Shown here piece by piece: positions 9,795-18,926 of a DNA stretch of 64,000 bases. A model generated the notes under the pieces. That model saw only the letters and a list, made by a program, of their open reading frames with translations, was not told the DNA's origin and did no database searches. Location: NCBI GenBank assembly GCA_003605175.1, contig QWDA01000001.1, positions 310,001 to 374,000 on the forward strand, given 5' to 3'. Position 1 is the stretch's first letter. Each line of letters begins with the position of its first letter. This stretch comes from Paracoccaceae bacterium (GTDB lineage: Bacteria; Pseudomonadota; Alphaproteobacteria; Rhodobacterales; Rhodobacteraceae). Made by a program: the position numbers and the translations under genes.

Positions 9795-10721
9795 TCAGAG
9801 CTTCTCGACCAGCTCCGGCACGGCGGTGAAGAGGTCGGCCACCAGCCCGTAATCGGCGACCTGGAAGATCGGCGCCTCCTCGTCCTTGTTGATCGCGACG
9901 ATGACCTTGCTGTCCTTCATCCCCGCGAGGTGCTGGATCGCGCCGGAGATCCCGACCGCGACATAGAGGTTCGGCGCCACCACCTTGCCGGTCTGGCCCA
10001 CCTGCCAGTCGTTCGGCGCATAGCCCGAATCCACCGCCGCGCGCGAGGCGCCCACCGCGGCACCGAGCTTGTCGGCGAGCTTCTCGATCAGCGCGAAATC
10101 CTCCTGGGAGCCCACGCCGCGGCCGCCCGACACGACGATCCCCGCCGAGGTCAGCTCCGGCCGGTCGCTCTCGGCCACCTTGTCCTCGACCCAGGACGAC
10201 AGCCCCGGATCGGCCGCCGCCGCGACCGTCTCGACCGGCGCCGAACCGCCCGTGCCCGCCGCCTCGAAGGTCGAGGTCCGGATCGAGATCACCTTGACCG
10301 GATCGCCCGATTTCACCGTCTGGATCGCGTTGCCGGCATAGATCGGCCGCTCGAAGGTCTCGGCATCGACGACGCCCGAAACATCCGAGATCACCATCAC
10401 GTCGAGCAGCGCCGCCACCCGGGGCAGCACGTTCTTGGCGTCTGTCGTCGCCGGCGCCACGATGTGCGAATAGTCGCCCGCGAGCGACACGATCAGCGCC
10501 GCGGTCGGCTCCGCGAGGCGATGCCCCAGCGTCGGATCCTCGGCGACCAGAACCCTGGCCACGCCCGCGATCGTCGCCGCCTGCGCGCCGGCCTCGGCCG
10601 CCGACGCCCCGGCGCAGAGCACCGTGACCTCGCCCAGGCCCTTCGCCGCCGTGACCGCCTTCGCGGTGGCGTCCATGTTCAGGTGCCCGTCGGTCACCTC
10701 GCCCAGAAGAAGAACGGCCAT
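9795..10721 (-). CDS. etfA: Electron transfer flavoprotein alpha subunit
   Basis: 308 residues. The N-terminal ETF domain (MAVLLLGEV) is followed by the C-terminal FAD-binding domain, with [22 protein letters not shown] and [10 protein letters not shown]. With EtfB it carries electrons from acyl-CoA dehydrogenases to ETF-quinone oxidoreductase. The start codon shares one base with the etfB stop (TGATG), so the two subunits are translationally coupled. Confidence 0.97.
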   Translation of the reverse strand: MAVLLLGEVTDGHLNMDATAKAVTAAKGLGEVTVLCAGASAAEAGAQAATIAGVARVLVAEDPTLGHRLAEPTAALIVSLAGDYSHIVAPATTDAKNVLPRVAALLDVMVISDVSGVVDAETFERPIYAGNAIQTVKSGDPVKVISIRTSTFEAAGTGGSAPVETVAAAADPGLSSWVEDKVAESDRPELTSAGIVVSGGRGVGSQEDFALIEKLADKLGAAVGASRAAVDSGYAPNDWQVGQTGKVVAPNLYVAVGISGAIQHLAGMKDSKVIVAINKDEEAPIFQVADYGLVADLFTAVPELVEKL

Positions 10722-11482
10722 CAGATCACCCCCGCCTCGTCCTTGAGTTTCGCCACCAGCTCGTCGACCGAGCCCACGATCACGCCCGCCTTCCGCGTTG
10801 CCGGTTCCGCCGTCTTCACGATGGTCAGGCGCGGCGTGACGTCGACGCCGTAATCGGCGGGCGTCTTCTCGTCCAAGGGCTTCTTCTTCGCCTTCATGAT
10901 GTTCGGCAAGGACGCGTAGCGCGGCTCGTTCAGCCGCAGATCGACCGAGACGATGGCCGGCATCTTGACCTTGATCGTCTGCAGCCCGCCATCGACCTCG
11001 CGCGTGACCAGCGCATGGTCGCCGTCGAGATCGAGCTTCGAGGCGAAGGTCGCCTGCGCCCAGCCGGTCAGCGCCGCCAGCATCTGGCCGGTGGCGTTCA
11101 TGTCGTTGTCGATCGCCTGCTTGCCGCAGAGCACCAGGCCCGGGCCCTCGGCGTCGATCACCGCCTTCAGGAGCTTCGCCACCGCCAGCGGCTCGATATC
11201 GGTATTCACGTCATCGGCGGCCACGATCAGGATCGCCCGGTCGGCGCCCATCGCCAGCGCGGTCCGGAGCGTTTCCTGCGCCTGCTTCACGCCGATGGAG
11301 ACCGCGATGATCTCCTCGGCCTTGCCCGCTTCCTTCAGCCGGATCGCCTCTTCGACGGCGATCTCGTCGAACGGGTTCATCGACATCTTCACATTGGCAA
11401 GGTCGACCCCGGATCCGTCCGCCTTCACACGGACCTTCACGTTGTAGTCGATCACCCGTTTCACGGGCACGAGAACCTTCAT
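10721..11482 (-). CDS. etfB: Electron transfer flavoprotein beta subunit
   Basis: 253 residues starting [19 protein letters not shown] at the ATG at 11482, with GAGGGAG about 10 bases upstream; a TTG three codons earlier is rejected. Family marks are [11 protein letters not shown], the AMP-binding GADRAILI region and [15 protein letters not shown]. First gene of etfBA. In the 150-base gap to the DUF2474 gene I see no strong promoter. Confidence 0.97.
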   Translation of the reverse strand: MKVLVPVKRVIDYNVKVRVKADGSGVDLANVKMSMNPFDEIAVEEAIRLKEAGKAEEIIAVSIGVKQAQETLRTALAMGADRAILIVAADDVNTDIEPLAVAKLLKAVIDAEGPGLVLCGKQAIDNDMNATGQMLAALTGWAQATFASKLDLDGDHALVTREVDGGLQTIKVKMPAIVSVDLRLNEPRYASLPNIMKAKKKPLDEKTPADYGVDVTPRLTIVKTAEPATRKAGVIVGSVDELVAKLKDEAGVI

Positions 11483-11633
11483 GGCGCGCAACTCCCTCTG
11501 CTACAGTGCCCCGGTGGGCCCATGCGTGTCGGAGGCGGTGTTATCCCGCTCCCGCAGGAGAAAACAGTGCAAAATCGACGCGGGGTGCGACGTCACCGGC
11601 AGAAAGCCGGGCCGGGCGGTGAAATCCCGCCGC

Positions 11634-11741
11634 TCAGAGCCCGAGCGCCCAGCGGAGTCCCATGGCCACGATCCCCAGAACCCCGACCCCGGCGCACCAG
11701 AGCGCCAGGAACCAGGCCCCGCGGCGCAGCCAGGGCGGCAT
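11634..11741 (-). CDS. DUF2474 small membrane peptide of the bd oxidase operon
   Basis: A 35-codon ORF (MPPWLRRGAWFLALWCAG, then a hydrophobic run ending in RWALGL). It starts on the last base of the cydB stop codon (TGATG). Two basic residues are followed by a single transmembrane helix of about 22 residues, the layout of the CydX-like DUF2474 peptides encoded after cioAB in many proteobacteria. It probably stabilises the CydAB complex; that function is inferred from E. coli CydX. It is short enough to be missed by a 60-residue cutoff. Confidence 0.8.
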   Translation of the reverse strand: MPPWLRRGAWFLALWCAGVGVLGIVAMGLRWALGL

Positions 11742-12745
11742 CAGTGATAGCCTTCATGCGGGTCCACCTTGCCGCGGAACACCCAGTAGGCATAGGCGGT
11801 ATAGGCGAGGATCACCGGCAAGAGCACCGCCGCGCCATAAAGCGCGAAGGCGAGGCTCTTCTCCGGCGCCGCCGCCTGCCAGATCGTCAGCGCGGGCGGC
11901 ACCATCATCGGGTAGAAGCTGATCCCGATCCCCACGAAGCACGCCACGAAGAAGCCGAGCGCGGCGAGGAAGGGCTGGAGGTCGCGCCGGGCCTTGAGCC
12001 CGGTGAAGAACGCCCAGGCCAGCGCCAGCATCACCGCCGGCACCGCCATGGTCCAGAGCGAGGCGGGGAGGTTGAACCAGCGCTGGAAATAGGCGGGCTC
12101 CTGCAGGGGCGTCATCAGGCTCACCACGCCGATCAGCACCAGCGTCGCGGCCCCGAGCCGGCCCGCATGGGCGCGCATCCGCTCCTGCAACATTCCCGTG
12201 GTCTTGTAGTTCAGCCAGGCCGCGCCGAGGAGCGCGTAGCCCACCACCAGAGCCACCCCGGTCAGCACCGAGAACGGCGTCAGCCAGTCGAACCAGCCGC
12301 CCGCATAGGCGCGGTTCTCCACCTCGATCCCCTGCACCAGCGCCCCGAGCGCGATGCCCTGGCACAGCGCCGCTACCGTGGAGCCGCCGAAGAACGCCGC
12401 GTCCCAGACCTTCCGCCAGCGCTCGGTGCGCCAGCGATACTCGAAGGAGACGCCGCGGAAGATCAGCGCCAGCAGCATCAGCGTGATCGGCATGTAGAGC
12501 GCCGGCAGCACCACCGCGTAAGCGAGCGGAAACACCGCGAAAAGCCCGCCGCCGCCGAGGATCAGCCAGGTCTCGTTGCCGTCCCACACCGGCGCGACCG
12601 AGTTCATCGCCACGTCGCGGTCGCCATCGTCGCCGGCGAAGGGAAACAGGATGCCGATCCCCAGGTCGAACCCGTCGAGGATCACGTAGGTCAGCACCGC
12701 GAAGGCGATCAGGCCGGCCCAGATGAAGGCGAGATCGAAGGGCAT
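11741..12745 (-). CDS. cydB: Cytochrome bd-type quinol oxidase subunit II
   Basis: 334 residues, eight or nine predicted membrane helices. Family marks are YVILDGFDLGIGILFPF near the N-terminus and APVWDGNETWLILGGGGLFA. This subunit stabilises the haem-bearing subunit I in the inner membrane. The length and N-terminal sequence resemble the CioB (cyanide-insensitive) branch. It starts 10 bases after cydA with GAGGAAAG as Shine-Dalgarno and overlaps the DUF2474 gene by one base. Confidence 0.95.
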   Translation of the reverse strand: MPFDLAFIWAGLIAFAVLTYVILDGFDLGIGILFPFAGDDGDRDVAMNSVAPVWDGNETWLILGGGGLFAVFPLAYAVVLPALYMPITLMLLALIFRGVSFEYRWRTERWRKVWDAAFFGGSTVAALCQGIALGALVQGIEVENRAYAGGWFDWLTPFSVLTGVALVVGYALLGAAWLNYKTTGMLQERMRAHAGRLGAATLVLIGVVSLMTPLQEPAYFQRWFNLPASLWTMAVPAVMLALAWAFFTGLKARRDLQPFLAALGFFVACFVGIGISFYPMMVPPALTIWQAAAPEKSLAFALYGAAVLLPVILAYTAYAYWVFRGKVDPHEGYH

Positions 12746-12755
12746 GGCTCTTTCC

Positions 12756-14135
12756 TCAGGTGCTGGCGGCGCCGCGGGCCGCGCGCACCGGCGCGTCCCG
12801 CAGGCCGAGTTTCGGAGTGGCGGGCGGGCGCCCCATCATCCGCAGGAGGTAGAAGGTACCCGCGCCGAACACGAAGAAATAGACGCAGACGAAGGCGACG
12901 AGCGAGGTCGCCACCGCCGGCGCCGCGACGGGCGAGAGCGACTCGGCGGTCCGCAACAGCCCGTAGACCGTGAAGGGCTGGCGCCCGACCTCGGTGGCGA
13001 TCCATCCGGCCAGCACCGCGACGAAGCCCGAGGGCGCCATCACGAGGCAGGCCCGGTGCAGCCAGCGGTCCTCGTAGAGCCGCCCCCGCGCGCGCTGGAC
13101 CAGGCTCCAGAGCCCGAGCCCCAGCATTGCGAAGCCGAGCCCCACCATCACCCGGAAGCTCCAGAACACGATGGGCACCGGCGGCTCGTCCGCGTCGGGC
13201 ACGGTATCGAGCCCGGCCAGTGGCGCGTTCAGGTCATGCTTCAGGATCAGCGAGGATAGCTTCGGGATTTCCACCGCGTAATCCACCCGCTTCTCCGCCG
13301 GGTTCGGAATCCCGAACAGGATCAAGGGCGCCCCGTCCGGATGGCTGTCGTAATGGCCCTCCATCGCCATGACCTTCACCGGCTGGTACTCCAGCGTGTT
13401 CAGCCCATGCGCGTCGCCCGCGAAGATCTGCAGCGGCGTCACCAGCGCCGCCATCCACATCGCCATGGAGAACATCCGCCGCGCCTCCTTGTCGGCCCGG
13501 TTCCGCAACAGGTGCAGCGCGCCGACGCCGCCCACCACCAGGGCCGTGGTCAGGTAGGCCGCCAGCACCATATGCACCAGCCGGTAGGGGAAGGACGGGT
13601 TGAACACGATCGCCCACCAGTCTTCCGGCACGAACTGGCCGTTTTCGGCGATGGCGAACCCCGCCGGCGTCTGCATCCAGGAATTCACCGCCAGGATCCA
13701 GGTCGCCGACATCAGCGTCCCCGCCGCGACCATGGCCGTCGCCAGCATGTGCAGCCCGTCGCCCACCCGGTCGCGCCCGAACAGCATCACGCCCAGGAAC
13801 CCCGCCTCGAGGAAGAAGGCCGAGAGCACCTCATAGGCCATCATCGGCCCCAGCACCGGCCCGGTCCTGTCGGCGAAGACCGACCAGTTGGTGCCGAACT
13901 GGTAGGACATGACGAGCCCCGAGACGACGCCCATGCCGAAAGCCACCGCGAAGATCTTCTTCCAGTAGTCGAACAGCACCAGGTAGGTCCGGTCGCGCGT
14001 CACGAGCCAGAGCCCGTTCAGCACCGCGAGAAAGCTCGCGAGCCCGATGGAAAAGGCCGGAAAGACGATGTGGAACGACACGGTGAAGGCGAACTGGATC
14101 CGCGCCAGCGTCTCCGCGGTGACTCCGTCGAGCAT
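12756..14135 (-). CDS. cydA: Cytochrome bd-type quinol oxidase subunit I
   Basis: 459 residues, about nine membrane helices. The N-terminal AFTVSFHIVFPAFSIG carries a haem-ligand His near residue 22, followed by KKIFAVAFGMGVVSG and QFGTNW. GRQPFTVYGLLRT near the C-terminus is a family mark. It oxidises quinol and reduces O2 to water without pumping protons. The compact length, with a short Q-loop, points to the CioA branch typical of Rhodobacterales. The start has GGAGGGA upstream. Only 76 bases separate it from the dppF-like stop, so its promoter may lie in or near that gene's 3' end. Confidence 0.94.
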   Translation of the reverse strand: MLDGVTAETLARIQFAFTVSFHIVFPAFSIGLASFLAVLNGLWLVTRDRTYLVLFDYWKKIFAVAFGMGVVSGLVMSYQFGTNWSVFADRTGPVLGPMMAYEVLSAFFLEAGFLGVMLFGRDRVGDGLHMLATAMVAAGTLMSATWILAVNSWMQTPAGFAIAENGQFVPEDWWAIVFNPSFPYRLVHMVLAAYLTTALVVGGVGALHLLRNRADKEARRMFSMAMWMAALVTPLQIFAGDAHGLNTLEYQPVKVMAMEGHYDSHPDGAPLILFGIPNPAEKRVDYAVEIPKLSSLILKHDLNAPLAGLDTVPDADEPPVPIVFWSFRVMVGLGFAMLGLGLWSLVQRARGRLYEDRWLHRACLVMAPSGFVAVLAGWIATEVGRQPFTVYGLLRTAESLSPVAAPAVATSLVAFVCVYFFVFGAGTFYLLRMMGRPPATPKLGLRDAPVRAARGAAST

Positions 14136-14211
14136 CCTGTCCCTCCGTTCCGGCCCCCCAATACCTATTCCGCCGCGCCGCCGGGGCGATGCGGCAGAAC
14201 GCCCCGGCCGC

Positions 14212-15180
14212 TCAGACGGGGGCGTCCTCGGGATGGAAGCAGGCGGCCTGGTGCCGGTCGCCCGAAAGCTGCGGCTCGGTCCGGCGGCAGCGGTCGCTCG
14301 CCTTCCAGCAGCGCGGCGCGAAGGGGCAGCCGGGCGGCACGTTCAGGGGCGAGGGCAGCTCGCCCACGAGCTTGATCCGCTCCTTCTGGTGCGTCGGATC
14401 GGCCACCGGCGTCGCCGACAGAAGCGCGCGCGTATAGGGATGGCGCGGCGCCGCGAAGATCGCGTCCCGGCTGCCCGCCTCCACGGTCTTGCCCAGATAC
14501 ATCACCATCACATCGTCGGCGATGTGGCGCACCACCGAAAGATCGTGCGAAATGAACAGGTAGGCGAGTTTGAGACGCTCCTGCAACTCCATGAGAAGGT
14601 TCAGGATCTGGCTCTGGATCGACAGGTCCAGCGCCGAGACGGGCTCGTCCAGCACCAGGACCCGCGGCGCCAGCATCAGCGCGCGCGCCACCGCGATCCG
14701 CTGCCGCTGCCCGCCCGAGAACATGTGCGGATAGCGGTCGTAATGCTCGGGCCGGAGCCCGACCAGCGCCATCGTCTCGCGCACCTTCGCCTCGCGCTCG
14801 GGCGCGCTCATCCGGGGCTGGTTGATCACCAGGGGCTCGGCCAGGATCGCGCCGATCCGCTGCCGCGGGTTGAGCGAGCTCTGCGGGTCCTGGAACACGA
14901 TCTGCACCTTCGAGCGCAGTTGCCGCCAGGTCTCGGGCAGCGCTTTCACCCCGTCGATCTCGAGCGTCCCCTCGGTCGGCTCCTCGATCATCGTCACCAG
15001 CCGCGCGAGCGTCGACTTGCCGCAGCCGGATTCGCCGACCACGGCGAGCGTCTTGCCGGGCTCGATGGAAAAGCTCGCCCGGTTCAGCGCGCGCACCACC
15101 TGCGGCTTGCCGAACAGCCCGCCCCCCACGGCGTAGTGCCGGGTGAGCGCGCGGGCGGTGGCGACGGGCGGCCGGCTCAT
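14212..15180 (-). CDS. dppF: Dipeptide/oligopeptide ABC transporter ATP-binding protein (DppF/OppF)
   Basis: 322 residues. Walker A is GESGCGKST, the signature is FSGGQRQR, Walker B is VLVLDEPVSALD, and the OppF-type C-terminal extension contains CPFAPRCWKASDRC, an iron-sulfur-like Cys motif. The ATG at 15180 overlaps the dppD stop (ATGA); the longer upstream frame is antisense-type noise. Last gene of the dpp operon. Confidence 0.94.
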   Translation of the reverse strand: MSRPPVATARALTRHYAVGGGLFGKPQVVRALNRASFSIEPGKTLAVVGESGCGKSTLARLVTMIEEPTEGTLEIDGVKALPETWRQLRSKVQIVFQDPQSSLNPRQRIGAILAEPLVINQPRMSAPEREAKVRETMALVGLRPEHYDRYPHMFSGGQRQRIAVARALMLAPRVLVLDEPVSALDLSIQSQILNLLMELQERLKLAYLFISHDLSVVRHIADDVMVMYLGKTVEAGSRDAIFAAPRHPYTRALLSATPVADPTHQKERIKLVGELPSPLNVPPGCPFAPRCWKASDRCRRTEPQLSGDRHQAACFHPEDAPV

Positions 15181-16154
15181 GCCTCCGCCTCCGCCGCCGC
15201 AGGCGCCGCAAGCGGGTAGTGGCACCGCGCCGTGCCGGGCTCCTGCACCGGCGGCGGCACCGTCCGGCAGGTCTCGTCGGCGCGGGTGCAACGCGGCGAG
15301 AACAGGCAGCCCGCCGGCCGGTCGAACTGTCCCGGTACCACGCCCGGAATGGTCGGCAGCCGCCGCTCGGTGGCGCGCTCGGGCAGGGCGGCGAGAAGTG
15401 CCGCGGTATAGGGATGCCGCGGCGCCGCGAAAAGATCGCGCACCGGCTGGTCCTCCACCTTCTGGCCGGAATACTGCACCGAGACGCGCTCGGCGGTCTC
15501 GGCCACCACGCCCATGTCATGGGTGATCAGGATCAGCGCCATCCCGGTCTCGGCCTGAAGCCCGGTCAGGAGATCGAGGATCTGCGCCTGCATGGTCACG
15601 TCGAGCGCCGTCGTCGGCTCGTCGGCGATCACGAGCCGCGGCTTGCAGGCCAGCGCCATGGCGATCATCACCCGCTGGTTCATGCCTCCCGAGAGCTGGT
15701 GCGGAAAGGCCGAAAGCCGCCGCTCCGGATCGGGGATGCCCACCAGCTCCATCAGCTCCACCGCCCGCTTCTGCCGCGCCGCCTTGTCGAGATCGAGATG
15801 CGCCTTGAGCGCCTCCCGGATCTGGAATCCCACCGTGAAGCAGGGGTTCAGCGACGACATCGGCTCCTGGAAGATCATCGCGATGTCCTTGCCGACGATC
15901 TGCCGCCGCGCCCGTGCCGAGATCCCGCGCAAGTCGGTCCCGTCGAAGCTCATCCGGTCGGCGGTGATCGTCGCGGTCCAGGGCAGGAGCCCCATCATCG
16001 CCAGCATCGACACCGACTTGCCGGACCCGCTTTCGCCCACGATGGCGAGGATCTCGCCCGTCTTCACGTCGATATCGACGCTGTCCACCGCCCGGAAGCT
16101 GCCCGAGGCGGTGGCGAATTCGACGGTGAGGTTGCGGATCTCTAGGAGTGACAC
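15177..16154 (-). CDS. dppD: Dipeptide/oligopeptide ABC transporter ATP-binding protein (DppD/OppD)
   Basis: 325 residues. Walker A is GESGSGKS, followed by the Q-loop MIFQEPMSSLNPC and the signature LSGGMNQR. Walker B is LVIADEPTTALD and the C-terminal Cys cluster is CLFSPRCTRADETC. The start is a GTG at 16154 with AAGGA seven bases upstream. Unlike the rest of the operon it is separated from the preceding gene by a 178-base gap, and that preceding gene is not a transporter component. Confidence 0.94.
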   Translation of the reverse strand: MSLLEIRNLTVEFATASGSFRAVDSVDIDVKTGEILAIVGESGSGKSVSMLAMMGLLPWTATITADRMSFDGTDLRGISARARRQIVGKDIAMIFQEPMSSLNPCFTVGFQIREALKAHLDLDKAARQKRAVELMELVGIPDPERRLSAFPHQLSGGMNQRVMIAMALACKPRLVIADEPTTALDVTMQAQILDLLTGLQAETGMALILITHDMGVVAETAERVSVQYSGQKVEDQPVRDLFAAPRHPYTAALLAALPERATERRLPTIPGVVPGQFDRPAGCLFSPRCTRADETCRTVPPPVQEPGTARCHYPLAAPAAAEAEA

Positions 16155-16332
16155 GAACTGGTCCTTGTATGGCCGTCAGGTGGGCTCATTGAATGGCAAT
16201 GCTTGAACTGTTATATCTGCGGCAGCGGCTTTCGGAGGCTCGGAGTCTCATGACGGATCTACTTCTCCTTGACGGAGAGAAGGAGCAGAACGGCGAAACG
16301 CCCCAGCCGGGCGAGTACGGGCCGGCACGCTT

Positions 16333-17025
16333 CTATTGAAACGCACCACGTAACCTGCGGGCATCGTCCATCTTTTCCTTCTCGGCGTAGTATTGGCGGC
16401 GACCTGTCCGGTCGCGGATGTTCAACTCGTCCTCCAGCACGCGAATAGCGTCTTCCGCCAGTTCGGTCGCCTTGTGTTCCATCAGAAAAAGGTCGACCAG
16501 AACCGCTTCCTTCCGGTCGAGCGACAGCGTGCGATAGCGGTCGGACCGCATGTCGTCCGCCATCTGGTTGATCATCCGGATCTGGTGGTAGAACGTCACC
16601 AGCGGCTTGATCTCGGCCTCCTTCAGGACGTCCACATCGGAGATCAGCCGCTCGTCGAACATGGTCCCCGAGACTCTGGTCACGAAAGGCGTGTAGGGCG
16701 TGGCGTCTGTATGGCCGGTTTTGGCGGACGGATCCGCGAAGGCCGCTCTGACCCGCGTGGCTTTTTCGCCGAACGTGCCTTGCGAGTAGAGATCGAACCA
16801 GATCGGCTTGATGTCGCTCCACATCGCCCGCAGGAGATCTTCGCGCCGTTCTTCGCGGAGGTGCTGCCTCTCGGCGCGTTCCTTGCGCTGGTTGAGGCTC
16901 CAGGTAACCAGGGCGATTCCGCCGGTCAGGACGACGCCGCCGAAGCTGATCAGGCCGGTCAGGATACCGGCCTGAACCCGTTCGTCCCCGACCGTGAATC
17001 CGAGCCATCCAAGGAATTGAAGCAT
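16333..17025 (-). CDS. Hypothetical membrane-anchored protein inside the dpp operon
   Basis: 230 residues, not recognised. One transmembrane helix lies at about 18-44 (GILTGLISFGGVVLTGGIAL). A charged region likely to form a coiled coil follows (NQRKERAERQHLREERRED, about 46-65), then a soluble mixed alpha domain to the end, probably cytoplasmic. The ATG is only three bases past the dppC stop, so it is likely co-transcribed and perhaps translationally coupled. Its base use is visibly less GC-rich than the neighbouring transporter genes, which suggests recent acquisition. Nothing in the family explains a role in peptide uptake. Confidence 0.75.
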   Translation of the reverse strand: MLQFLGWLGFTVGDERVQAGILTGLISFGGVVLTGGIALVTWSLNQRKERAERQHLREERREDLLRAMWSDIKPIWFDLYSQGTFGEKATRVRAAFADPSAKTGHTDATPYTPFVTRVSGTMFDERLISDVDVLKEAEIKPLVTFYHQIRMINQMADDMRSDRYRTLSLDRKEAVLVDLFLMEHKATELAEDAIRVLEDELNIRDRTGRRQYYAEKEKMDDARRLRGAFQ

Positions 17026-17028
17026 CGC

Positions 17029-17919
17029 TCAGCTCCGCTTCAGCTTCGGGTCGAGCGCGTCGCGGAGCCCGTCGCCCATCAGGTTGATGGCGAGCACCGT
17101 GACGAGGATCGCCAGGCCCGGAAAGGTCACCACCCACCAGGCGCGCAGGATGAACTCGCGGGCCTCGGCCAGCATGGTGCCCCATTCCGGTGTCGGCGGC
17201 TGCGCGCCCATGCCGAGAAAGCCCAGCGCGGCGGCGTCGAGGATCGCGGTGGAGAAGGACAGCGCCGCCTGCACGATGATCGGCGCAAGGCAATTGGGCA
17301 GCACGGTCACGAACATCAGCCGCGGCAGCCGCGCGCCCGCGACCCTGGCCGAGATCACGTAGTCCTTGGTCCGCTCGCTCAGCACCGAGGCACGGGTGAG
17401 CCGCACGTAATGCGGCTGCAGCACCAGCGCGATGGCGATCATCGCATTGGTGAGCGAGGGCCCGAGGATCGCCACCAGCACCAGTGCAAGGAGAAGCGAC
17501 GGGAACGCCAGGATCACGTCCATGAACCGCATGATGATCGTGTCGAGCCAGCGCGGCCCGAACCCGGCCACGAGCCCCATCAGGATCCCGCCCGAGGCCG
17601 CGACCACCACCACGACGATCCCGACAAAGAACGAATAGCGCGCGCCGTTCAGGAGCCGCGAGAGCATGTCGCGGCCGAGCGGGTCGGTGCCGAGCGGAAA
17701 CGCCCAGCTCCCGCCCTCTTCCCAGGCAGGCGGCACGAGTGTCGATTGGCGGAATTGCTCGGTCGGGTCGTAGGGCGCGATCAGCGGCGCGAAGATCGCC
17801 ACGAAGACGAAGACGGCGAAGAACCAGAGCCCGATCACCGCGCCCCGGTTCTCGCGGAAATAGTACCAGAACTCGGCAAGCGCGCTGGGGCGGGCAGGGG
17901 CGGCGGCGGTCTCGGCCAT
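17029..17919 (-). CDS. dppC: Dipeptide ABC transporter permease DppC
   Basis: 296 residues, with an N-terminal cytoplasmic segment, about six membrane helices and the large periplasmic loop after TM1 (LIAPYDPTEQ, GTDPLGRDMLSRLL). The EAA cytoplasmic loop that contacts the ATPase is RVAGARLPRLMFVTVLPN. The ATG at 17919 shares one base with the dppB stop; the longer open frame upstream is rejected because it runs through dppB. Confidence 0.94.
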   Translation of the reverse strand: MAETAAAPARPSALAEFWYYFRENRGAVIGLWFFAVFVFVAIFAPLIAPYDPTEQFRQSTLVPPAWEEGGSWAFPLGTDPLGRDMLSRLLNGARYSFFVGIVVVVVAASGGILMGLVAGFGPRWLDTIIMRFMDVILAFPSLLLALVLVAILGPSLTNAMIAIALVLQPHYVRLTRASVLSERTKDYVISARVAGARLPRLMFVTVLPNCLAPIIVQAALSFSTAILDAAALGFLGMGAQPPTPEWGTMLAEAREFILRAWWVVTFPGLAILVTVLAINLMGDGLRDALDPKLKRS

Positions 17920-18926
17920 CAGCGGCTCCTGATCTTCGGGTTGATGAGGCCGTAAAGCAGGTCGACCGTCAGGTTCACCGCCATCACCATGACCGCGATC
18001 AGGAGGAGCCCGCCCTGCACCACCGGGTAGTCGCGGCGGAAGATCGAATCGACCATCCACTTGCCGATCCCGGGCCAGGAAAAGATCGTCTCGGTCAGGA
18101 TCGCGCCGGCCAGCAGCGTGCCCACCGAGAGGCCGATCACCGTCACCACCGGGATGAGCGCGTTCCTGAGCGCATGGAGCGCGTTCACCCGGAACGGCGT
18201 CAGCCCCTTGGCGCGGGCGGTGCGGATATAGTCCTCCGACAGCACCTCCAGCATCGCCGAGCGGGTCTGCCGGGCGATGACGGCGAGCGGGATCGTGCCC
18301 AGCACGATGGTCGGCAGGATCAGGTGCCGGACCGCCGAGCCGAACGCGCCCTTCTGGCCCGACAGCAGGGAATCGATCAGCATGAACCCGGTGGTGCTGT
18401 CGAAGAAATAGATCAGATCGATCCGCCCCGAGACCGGCGTCCAGCCGAGATTGCCCGAGAACACGATGATCAGGAGCAGCGCCCACCAGAAGATCGGCAT
18501 CGAATAGCCCACCAGCGCCGTCGACATCAAAAGCCGGTCGAAGAACTTGCCCCGGTTCACCGCCGCGATCACCCCGGCGGGCAGCCCGATCAGGATCGCG
18601 AAGATGATGGCGCAGATCGACAGTTCCAGCGTGGCGGGAAACAGCGCGAAGAACTCGTCCCAGACCGGCCGCTTGGTGACGAAGGACTGGCCCAGATCGC
18701 CTTGCAGGACGCCGGTCAGGTAATCCCAGAACTGCGCCAGCATCGGCTGGTCGAACCCGTATTGCTTCACCAGCGCGTCGTAGCGCTCCTGGGTCATGCC
18801 GCGCTCGCCCGCCATCACGATGATCGGATCGCCGGGCAGCACCCGGATGAAGGCGAAGGAGATCACTGTCACGCCGATGAAGGTCGGCACGAAGGTCAAG
18901 AGCCGCGAAAGGAAGAATCGGATCAT
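17919..18926 (-). CDS. dppB: Dipeptide ABC transporter permease DppB
   Basis: 335 residues starting MIRFFLSRLLTFVPTFIGV, with six predicted membrane helices. Family marks are RVLPGDP, YGFDQPMLAQFWDYL and the EAA-type loop ARAKGLTPFRVNALHALRNA. The ATG at 18926 overlaps the stop of the M24 peptidase gene by four bases (ATGA), so uptake and peptidase genes are translated as one unit. Confidence 0.94.
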   Translation of the reverse strand: MIRFFLSRLLTFVPTFIGVTVISFAFIRVLPGDPIIVMAGERGMTQERYDALVKQYGFDQPMLAQFWDYLTGVLQGDLGQSFVTKRPVWDEFFALFPATLELSICAIIFAILIGLPAGVIAAVNRGKFFDRLLMSTALVGYSMPIFWWALLLIIVFSGNLGWTPVSGRIDLIYFFDSTTGFMLIDSLLSGQKGAFGSAVRHLILPTIVLGTIPLAVIARQTRSAMLEVLSEDYIRTARAKGLTPFRVNALHALRNALIPVVTVIGLSVGTLLAGAILTETIFSWPGIGKWMVDSIFRRDYPVVQGGLLLIAVMVMAVNLTVDLLYGLINPKIRSR

